From the NCBI GenBank assembly GCA_964638865.1, contig CAZXBG010000122.1:1-12111 (forward strand): 12,111 nucleotides of DNA, read 5' to 3'. The notes beneath the pieces were generated by a model that was given only the letters and a program-made list of their open reading frames with translations, made no database searches and was not told the DNA's origin. This document shows positions 6,892 to 12,111 of this stretch, piece after piece. Each line of letters starts with the position of its first letter. Within the stretch, counting starts at the first letter, position 1. The position numbers and the translations under genes are program-made. This DNA comes from UBA7236 sp964638865. GTDB lineage: Bacteria; Bacteroidota; Bacteroidia; Chitinophagales; BACL12.

Positions 6892-7598
6892 ATTGGTTAG
6901 GTCGTACAAAATAATTTTATTCTCCAAATCAAAAAGTTCGTTGGTTTGATGACTTAAATGTTTTTCCAAACTTTCTTTTACTTTAAATAATTTGTGACTG
7001 ATGCTATACAATTTATCTTTTGTAATTTTTTCAACCGGATATCCTGTAAGCTCACATACAGCAGAATTTTGTTGAATCCAACTTGTGGTCCGCAATTCTG
7101 AGGCAGGATAAGTGGCTCTGCTGATAATGTGCGTAAGAGCAAGCTGAATTTTTTCTTCAGGCCATTCCTGTGTTCTTAAAAAAGCGCCTATTTGTAATTG
7201 ATCTAACCCTTGCTTACAAAGCCATTCAGTTCAACGTCACGAATGTTTTTATTTTCCACCTTAGTGAGATCTACCTTTTGAATGCTGCTGTCAGGAGATA
7301 AATCTAAACGCTTTTTATCTTTTATTTCTAAGAAAAACTTTTGTGCCAGGTCTTCAATAATATTTTGGCTTGGTGGAAATAAACTTTTCTTACCCCTGCG
7401 ATTTTCTTTTACCAGTTCTTCTATGCGACAACAAAGGGCTTTTTTTTCTTATATCATTGGCAACTCTTCAAGTGTTCCCAAATAAAGAATGTAGAGATGC
7501 CTGACAGAAGTGTCTGTTCTGTAACTCTCGCACAAACGATAATATAATTTCTGATCGCCGGTGCTTTTTTTATTTTTTGAAAATACTTTTATAAACAC
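6892..7598 (-). pseudogene. N-terminal remnant of an IS4/IS1634-like transposase
   Basis: Reading from a GTG at 7596-7598 gives VFIKVFSKNKKSTGDQKLYY, RLCESYRTDTSVRH, LGTLEELP. After an in-frame TAA (7449-7451) it continues RIEELVKENRRGKKSLFPPS and DLTKVENKNIRDVEL. After a one-base frameshift near 7220 it continues EWLCKQGLDQLQIGAFLR, LTHIISRATYPASELRTTSW, LTGYPVEKITKDKLYSISHK and finally LFDLENKIILYDLTN. The last segment is the IS4/IS1634-type block that carries the first acidic residue of the DDE triad. Homology stops right after YDLTN (base 6892), where peptidase sequence begins, so the second D and the E are lost with the whole 3' half and right end of the element. The rest of the element is not elsewhere in this window. 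Family assignment comes from remembered motifs, not a search. Confidence 0.78.
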
Positions 7599-7838
7599 AT
7601 CACAAAAGTAAAACGAACGCAACCTCCCTGCAATAGCATTTTGAGGTCTACATTTCATTCCCAAAATAAAATATAAAAACACATCTTGATTATCAATCAG
7701 TTCGAAATTTGAACTGTGTGAAAATGAATTTATTTAACTAAAAATGGTTGCTTTTAACTAAATCAGCAAGAAATACCTGCAATGTGGGTTAAATAATTTA
7801 ATCGATTTTTTATACTATTTTTCCAATATTCCATCTTC
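7599..7838. other. non-coding stretch upstream of the transposase remnant
   Basis: No gene seen. It probably includes the left end of the broken IS, but the end cannot be placed because the other terminal repeat is deleted. Structure present: palindrome TTGAT-T-ATCAA (7686-7696); the adjacent near-perfect inverted repeat CAGTTC-gaaattt-GAACTG (7698-7716); and a 10-bp direct repeat TTTAACTAAA (7733-7742 and 7753-7762). Either inverted repeat could be an IS end or a minor regulatory site. Confidence 0.35.
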
Positions 7839-7872
7839 AAAAAAAAAGAGGGACACAAGGCCCCTCCTTTTA
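7839..7872 (-). terminator. rho-independent terminator of the DUF4331 pair
   Basis: On the minus strand GAGGG (complement of 7862-7866) pairs with CCCTC (complement of 7848-7852) around a 9-nt loop, and flanking AAAA/TTTT pairs extend the stem past a one-base bulge. It ends in nine T residues (complement of 7839-7847). It begins about 17 bp after the TAA of the 769-residue DUF4331 gene and should end that transcript before the pseudogene region. Confidence 0.82.
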
Positions 7873-7889
7873 GAACACACAAGCTACTT

Positions 7890-10199
7890 TTATTTGTTAA
7901 CGATTACTTTATCGATAACCTGGTTTTCACCATTTTTAATTTGAACGAAATAAACACCGCTTTCAAGATTTCCTAAATTCAAGGTAAATGAATTTATTCC
8001 TGAAACCGCTTCTTTTACTTCACTGATATATTTTTTTCCTGTTACATCCAATACACTGATGGTAACTGAACCTGCATCGCCGGTTAAGTAACTAACTGTA
8101 ATATTTTCAGTTGCCGGATTAGGGTAAATTTCCATCATATTTTCCATAAATTCGCCTTCTCTGCAAGGGGTAGAGAATGGGAACCACGCTGAATATAATT
8201 TACCATCTACAGGGCAATGAACAAGAATACGATATTCGTATGCTGTGCATGGCGTTAATCCACTTAAAGTATGGAAGTTTGCAACTACCGGTACTTTTGT
8301 AGGTGATCCACCACCTGCTAATCTGTATTCTATACGAAATGAAGTTCCTTCTTCTGCACTCCAGCTTAAAAATACTGTTGTTGCATCAACTGTTGTTGCA
8401 GTTAATAAGGTAGCTGCATCACATTCTGTTTCTGCTAAATAATCCACCGGTAAACCACCGCATTTACCGTCGCCGGCCCAAGGGTTTTGAACGTATGGGA
8501 ATTTAGTTTTGAATGTTGCATCATTTGCTTCTACACCAGTTGTATATAGATATACATCCAACAAATCGGTAGTAACCGGTGAAGGATCTACTGCAGGATC
8601 ATAATCATCATACCACAAACCGATTGCTGCTAAAACGATACCGCTTACAGCTTGTAATTCGATACGTGTAACATCATCTTCCAAACGGCGACCGTTAGGG
8701 AAACCATCCATGTTAGGGATGAATTCAAGTGATGCAGTTGCGGTATACAGAGGATCGGTTAAACCCAAAACTGCTGCCTGAACAAGTCCTAAAGAACTGA
8801 AAGCAGGATCTGTTCTTGGTGTTGGAGGAACTGCCATATTCAATCGAAGCATGTCACCACCATTCGGTAAAAAGTTATTGATGAAAGGTTTACCAACAGC
8901 TAATGGATTGCCACCTAATTTACCAGTTGCCAATTGATAAGGCGGGAAATTAGGAGCGCCTGTAAAGAATATAGGCCAAAGGTCAACCGAACGAGGTTTT
9001 CCTGCAGCAGGTAATAATAATGTTCCGTAAATAGCATCATCTAACGCTGTTCCGGCAACTGCAGCAGTTCCTTTAAGGGGCCATAAACCATCAGCACCAT
9101 TGCTGAAATTATAAGCGCCTAAAGATGCTTTCTGAATTCTTAACGCTGAAAAAGCAGGTACTGCTCCACCGAATAATGCATCATCCATGTATAATCCCAA
9201 TTCAGGATTGAAGAAATATTCGAAATGTGCTGGATCTTCTCCATAAGGAGATAATGAATTCCAATAATCTTTTTGTCCGATTGGAATAACTGCTTCATTT
9301 GTTAAAGGCATACCTAAACGGGAAACTTGAATCCAATCGCCTGAAGCTGTTTCAGTTCCGTCACCATTTAAGGTTCTCATAGCAGGACGGCTTGCGCTTG
9401 CCCATACACCGATTACGAAATCACTATCAAGAATATCATCAGCCATTGCAGCTGTTAAACCATCTTTTTGTAAAGAAGAAATCGGAATTTGAAGTGCAAT
9501 AACATGCACATTCATACAAGCAACACCATCGTGAGGAGTTCCACTTGCGCGGGGAGCATCACCAAGATCAAAAATACCACCAAGATCAACGAAGAATGGA
9601 TCGTCAGCAGGACCTGCATATACTTTTCCGCCGCCAGGTAATGCAGTAACTGCATCCGCTATAAGGCTATAGTATGAAGTTCCAAGACCAACAACGGGAT
9701 CGCTGATAGAACGTGCTCCGATATTTGGAGGAGGTACCATTCCATCAGTAACTAATGTAGTGAATGTAACACCACCGTCAGTACTTCTTTCCAATAAATA
9801 GGTCATTTTGATATTTTGAGCCCCTAAACGGATATTGAAGAAAGTTGTAGGATCTTCATCTGTTCTACTGAAGGTGAATCGAAATATTATATCATCACCC
9901 AGGGTTGCAATATTATTATCGATGTGAATCTCATAACGAATATTCTCGCCGAATGTGGAGTAATTTGGGCCTCCCTGAGGCAGTTGCAATGGGATATAAT
10001 TTGCAATAATTGTGATCATATTCGGATTATCAGGACTGCGAAAAGCGTATAAGTCCGTATTATCTGCTAACGGATCGTCAGCAATAAGCGGAGCCTCTCT
10101 ATGGCTCGAAGCCGAGGCGCGGAAAGAACCGGCAACCATCATCAAAGCGATGAGTATTGCACTTAACTTTCCTGTATTATTTATAAATATCTTTTTCAT
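7890..10199 (-). CDS. DUF4331 protein with FN3-like module and T9SS sorting domain
   Basis: A 769-residue exported protein. Residues 1-30 are a signal peptide (MKKIFINN, hydrophobic LSAILIALMMVAG, cleavage after ASA). The DUF4331 domain covers about 31-575 and opens with the hallmark SSHREAPLIADDPLADNTDL (31-50); it also contains VIGVWASASR (262-271), DYWNSLSP (311-318), NPELGLYMDDALFG (331-344) and FPNGRRLEDDVTRIELQA (500-517). Residues about 595-678 look like an FN3 domain (TTVFLSWSAEEGTSFRIEYR, then TPCTAYEYRILVHC). Residues 689-769 are a type A T9SS sorting domain (MEIYPNPATENITVSY, then LESGVYFVQI). The domain's biochemical role is unknown. The tail predicts outer-membrane translocation and attachment or release. 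It is the second gene of a two-gene unit, 27 bp after its paralogue, and is followed by a strong terminator. The ATG at 10197-10199 leads straight into the signal peptide. Confidence 0.95.
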   Translation of the reverse strand: MKKIFINNTGKLSAILIALMMVAGSFRASASSHREAPLIADDPLADNTDLYAFRSPDNPNMITIIANYIPLQLPQGGPNYSTFGENIRYEIHIDNNIATLGDDIIFRFTFSRTDEDPTTFFNIRLGAQNIKMTYLLERSTDGGVTFTTLVTDGMVPPPNIGARSISDPVVGLGTSYYSLIADAVTALPGGGKVYAGPADDPFFVDLGGIFDLGDAPRASGTPHDGVACMNVHVIALQIPISSLQKDGLTAAMADDILDSDFVIGVWASASRPAMRTLNGDGTETASGDWIQVSRLGMPLTNEAVIPIGQKDYWNSLSPYGEDPAHFEYFFNPELGLYMDDALFGGAVPAFSALRIQKASLGAYNFSNGADGLWPLKGTAAVAGTALDDAIYGTLLLPAAGKPRSVDLWPIFFTGAPNFPPYQLATGKLGGNPLAVGKPFINNFLPNGGDMLRLNMAVPPTPRTDPAFSSLGLVQAAVLGLTDPLYTATASLEFIPNMDGFPNGRRLEDDVTRIELQAVSGIVLAAIGLWYDDYDPAVDPSPVTTDLLDVYLYTTGVEANDATFKTKFPYVQNPWAGDGKCGGLPVDYLAETECDAATLLTATTVDATTVFLSWSAEEGTSFRIEYRLAGGGSPTKVPVVANFHTLSGLTPCTAYEYRILVHCPVDGKLYSAWFPFSTPCREGEFMENMMEIYPNPATENITVSYLTGDAGSVTISVLDVTGKKYISEVKEAVSGINSFTLNLGNLESGVYFVQIKNGENQVIDKVIVNK

Positions 10200-10226
10200 T
10201 TTTTAGATTTTTGCTGAGGTTTGGAA

Positions 10227-11999
10227 TTAATATTCAAAATCAACGGAAGTTCCTCTCCAAGGCGCTGCGAGGTAAGGGAAACCGGTTTGGAATGGTGCAT
10301 CATTTTGTTCAACACGTGTAGTATAGTTAATTACATCGCGCATGTCTCTTGTTAAAGGAGAAGCATCAACTGCAGGATCATAATCATCATACCACAAACC
10401 TATTGCTGCTAAAACGATTCCGCCTACAGCTTGCAATTCGATACGTGTAACATCATCTTCTAAACGACGACCGTTAGGGAAACCATCCATATTAGGAATT
10501 GCTTCTAAAGCGGCGGTAGTATTAAAAGGAGCTACAGTTAAACCAATAACTGCTGCTGCAAGTAATCCTTCAGAAGAGAAGAAAGGACTTGTGCGATCAG
10601 TAACAGGAACTGCCATATTTAAACGCAACATATCGCCACCATTTGGTAAAAAGTTGTTTACGAAAGGTTTTCCAGGTGCAAGTGGATTGCCATCTAATTT
10701 TCCTGTTGCCAATTGATAAGGCGGGAAGTTAGGAGCACCTGTGAAAAATAATGGCCAAAGGTCAACCGAACGTGGTTTTCCTGCGGCAGGTAATAATAAA
10801 GTTCCATAAATAGCATCATCTAAAGCAGTTCCTGCAACAGCGGCAGTTCCTTTTAGTGGCCATAAACCATCAGCACCATTGCTGAAGTTATAAGCACCTA
10901 AAGAAGCTTTTTGAATACGTAATTTTTGGAAACCGGGAACAGCTGTTCCAAATAATGCATCATCCATATACAATCCCAATTCAGGATTATAGAAATATTC
11001 AGAATGAGCAGCATCTTCTGCATAAGGTGATAAAGAATTCCAATAATCTTTTTCACCCAGTGGTATTACAACTTCATTGGTTAAAGGCATTCCTAAACGA
11101 GAAACCTGCACCCAATCTCCGGTTGCAGATTCTGTTCCATCACCATTTAGGGTGCGGATAGCTCTGCGGCTTGCACTTGCCCAAACACCAATAACAAAAT
11201 TGCCATCTAAGATGTTTTCTGCCATATCAGGGCTCAAACCATCTTTTTGCAACATGCTGATTGGAACCTGAATTGCAATGGTATGTGTGTTAAAATGGCC
11301 TAAACCATCTTTTGGATTTTCGCCGGCACGTGGTGCATTTCCAAGATCGAAAATACCGCCAAGGTCAACAAAAAATGGATCGTCAACAGGACCACAGAAT
11401 ACTCTTTCGCCGGTAACAGCTGTTGCAATTGCTGAAGTCATCAACGCTTCATAAGAAAATTCGCCTAAGCCTACAACAGGATCTTCAATGGAGCGTGCGC
11501 CAATGTTGTTAGCAGGAACTACACCATCAGTAACAATGGTCATAAATGTTACGCCACCATCAGTGCTTTTTTCTAATGTGTAAGTTGTTTTCAAGTTTTC
11601 TGCACCTAATCGGATACTAAAGAAGGTTGTTGGATCTTCGTTAGTGCGTGTAAAGGTTGCACGATAAATAATATCGTCACCCGGAGTGGCAATATCATTA
11701 TCAATGTGAATTTCATAACGGATGTTCTCGCCGAAGTGATTGTAATTAGGCCCGCCAAAAGGAATTTCGGCAGGAATAAAATTTGCGATAATTGTAACGG
11801 TGTTCGGATCATCCGGACTCCGGAATACATAGAGATCAGTGTTGTCGGCAAGCGGATCATTAGCGATAAGCGGAGCCTCTCTGTGACTCGATGCTAATGC
11901 CTGTGTCGCCATCAACCCTGACGCCATGAATAAGCAGGATAGTGCTGCATTTTTCATCAGCTTGTTAGGCTGGGTTAAAAATTGTTTCATGCTAAACAT
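10227..11999 (-). CDS. DUF4331 protein, exported, without sorting domain
   Basis: A 590-residue paralogue of the next gene. The signal peptide ends ATQALA (residue 36) and the mature protein starts SSHREAPLIANDPLADNTDL. DUF4331 fills the rest and stops at PYLAAPWRGTSVDFEY, just where the paralogue continues into its FN3 and sorting domains. Lacking a T9SS tail, it is predicted to be periplasmic or exported by another route; that is inference. Residues 360-465 differ from the paralogue's 353-458 at only four positions. The start is ambiguous: ATG at 11997-11999 (MFSMKQF), ATG three codons later (MKQFLTQ), or Met15 (MKNAALSCLFMASG), which alone would give a conventional n-region and signal peptide. 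The longest is listed. It is the first gene of the pair, and a heptamer array lies about 60 bp upstream. Confidence 0.93.
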   Translation of the reverse strand: MFSMKQFLTQPNKLMKNAALSCLFMASGLMATQALASSHREAPLIANDPLADNTDLYVFRSPDDPNTVTIIANFIPAEIPFGGPNYNHFGENIRYEIHIDNDIATPGDDIIYRATFTRTNEDPTTFFSIRLGAENLKTTYTLEKSTDGGVTFMTIVTDGVVPANNIGARSIEDPVVGLGEFSYEALMTSAIATAVTGERVFCGPVDDPFFVDLGGIFDLGNAPRAGENPKDGLGHFNTHTIAIQVPISMLQKDGLSPDMAENILDGNFVIGVWASASRRAIRTLNGDGTESATGDWVQVSRLGMPLTNEVVIPLGEKDYWNSLSPYAEDAAHSEYFYNPELGLYMDDALFGTAVPGFQKLRIQKASLGAYNFSNGADGLWPLKGTAAVAGTALDDAIYGTLLLPAAGKPRSVDLWPLFFTGAPNFPPYQLATGKLDGNPLAPGKPFVNNFLPNGGDMLRLNMAVPVTDRTSPFFSSEGLLAAAVIGLTVAPFNTTAALEAIPNMDGFPNGRRLEDDVTRIELQAVGGIVLAAIGLWYDDYDPAVDASPLTRDMRDVINYTTRVEQNDAPFQTGFPYLAAPWRGTSVDFEY

Positions 12000-12059
12000 T
12001 TAAAGGTTAGAAAAATTTGTTTTGCAGCATATACGAGGATTGTTGTGAGTTGGATTTAA

Positions 12060-12111
12060 ATGAGTAATGAGTAATGAGTAATGAGTAATGAGTAATGAGT
12101 AATGAGTAATG
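12060..12111. repeat. perfect (ATGAGTA)n tandem array, running off the window
   Basis: Seven perfect ATGAGTA units (12060-12108) plus ATG continue to the last base, so the true length is unknown. It starts 60 bp upstream of the longest DUF4331 start, inside the likely promoter or leader. It is the same 7-bp word as at 290-303 and 432-456 in reverse orientation. A perfect short-period array of this length is prone to slipped-strand copy-number change. Confidence 0.95.

Noticed and set aside
7449..7682. 77-residue frame as an independent gene
   Set aside because: From VFIKVFSKNKKSTG onward it is the transposase N-terminus, stopped by an in-frame TAA. The preceding residues are unrelated upstream sequence.
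11606..11860. Frames inside the DUF4331 and SBBP genes on either strand
   Set aside because: Shadows of long, well-supported coding regions, without domains or start signals of their own.

Overview
The window looks like a chromosomal stretch from an AT-rich member of the Bacteroidota, most likely an environmental Chitinophagia/Saprospiria-type lineage. That assignment is inference. It rests on three type IX secretion (T9SS) C-terminal sorting domains with the 'YPNP(A/F)' signature, the SprB-like and SBBP-type secreted protein architecture, weak Shine-Dalgarno signals, a DnaK ending in EFEEVK, and intergenic regions full of 7-bp-period microsatellites. Every substantial gene lies on the minus strand.

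Layout. Positions 1-63 may hold the last codons of a plus-strand gene, followed by a terminator-like hairpin. Positions 127-457 are non-coding and carry several families of degenerate heptamer repeats, the last of which stops two bases short of the dnaK stop codon. dnaK (458-2368) is intact. The 400-bp gap upstream of it (2369-2768) contains its putative promoter, with a TGTCA direct repeat, a composite 13-bp tandem array, and a block of overlapping inverted repeats just downstream of the next gene. 2769-5753 encodes a 994-residue secreted protein: a signal peptide, an N-terminal domain, a seven-unit SBBP-type beta-propeller, an SprB-like module and a T9SS sorting domain.

5991-7598 is a graveyard. 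A decayed subtilisin-like (S8) peptidase with a T9SS tail, missing all three catalytic residues, is fused in frame to the N-terminal half of a decayed IS4/IS1634-like transposase. The fusion makes a chimeric reading frame that could easily be mis-annotated.

7890-11999 is a two-gene tandem of DUF4331 paralogues, 27 bp apart and closed by a strong terminator. The upstream copy (590 aa) is a bare exported DUF4331 protein. The downstream copy (769 aa) has gained an FN3-like module and a T9SS sorting domain, so the two are probably sent to different places. The window ends inside a perfect (ATGAGTA)n array about 60 bp upstream of this pair, the same heptamer found beside dnaK.

Functionally the window mixes a housekeeping chaperone with envelope and secreted proteins. 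No complete new defence or mobile system is visible. The most interesting items are the heptamer microsatellites near gene ends, the IS/peptidase chimera, and the duplicated DUF4331 pair with split localisation.
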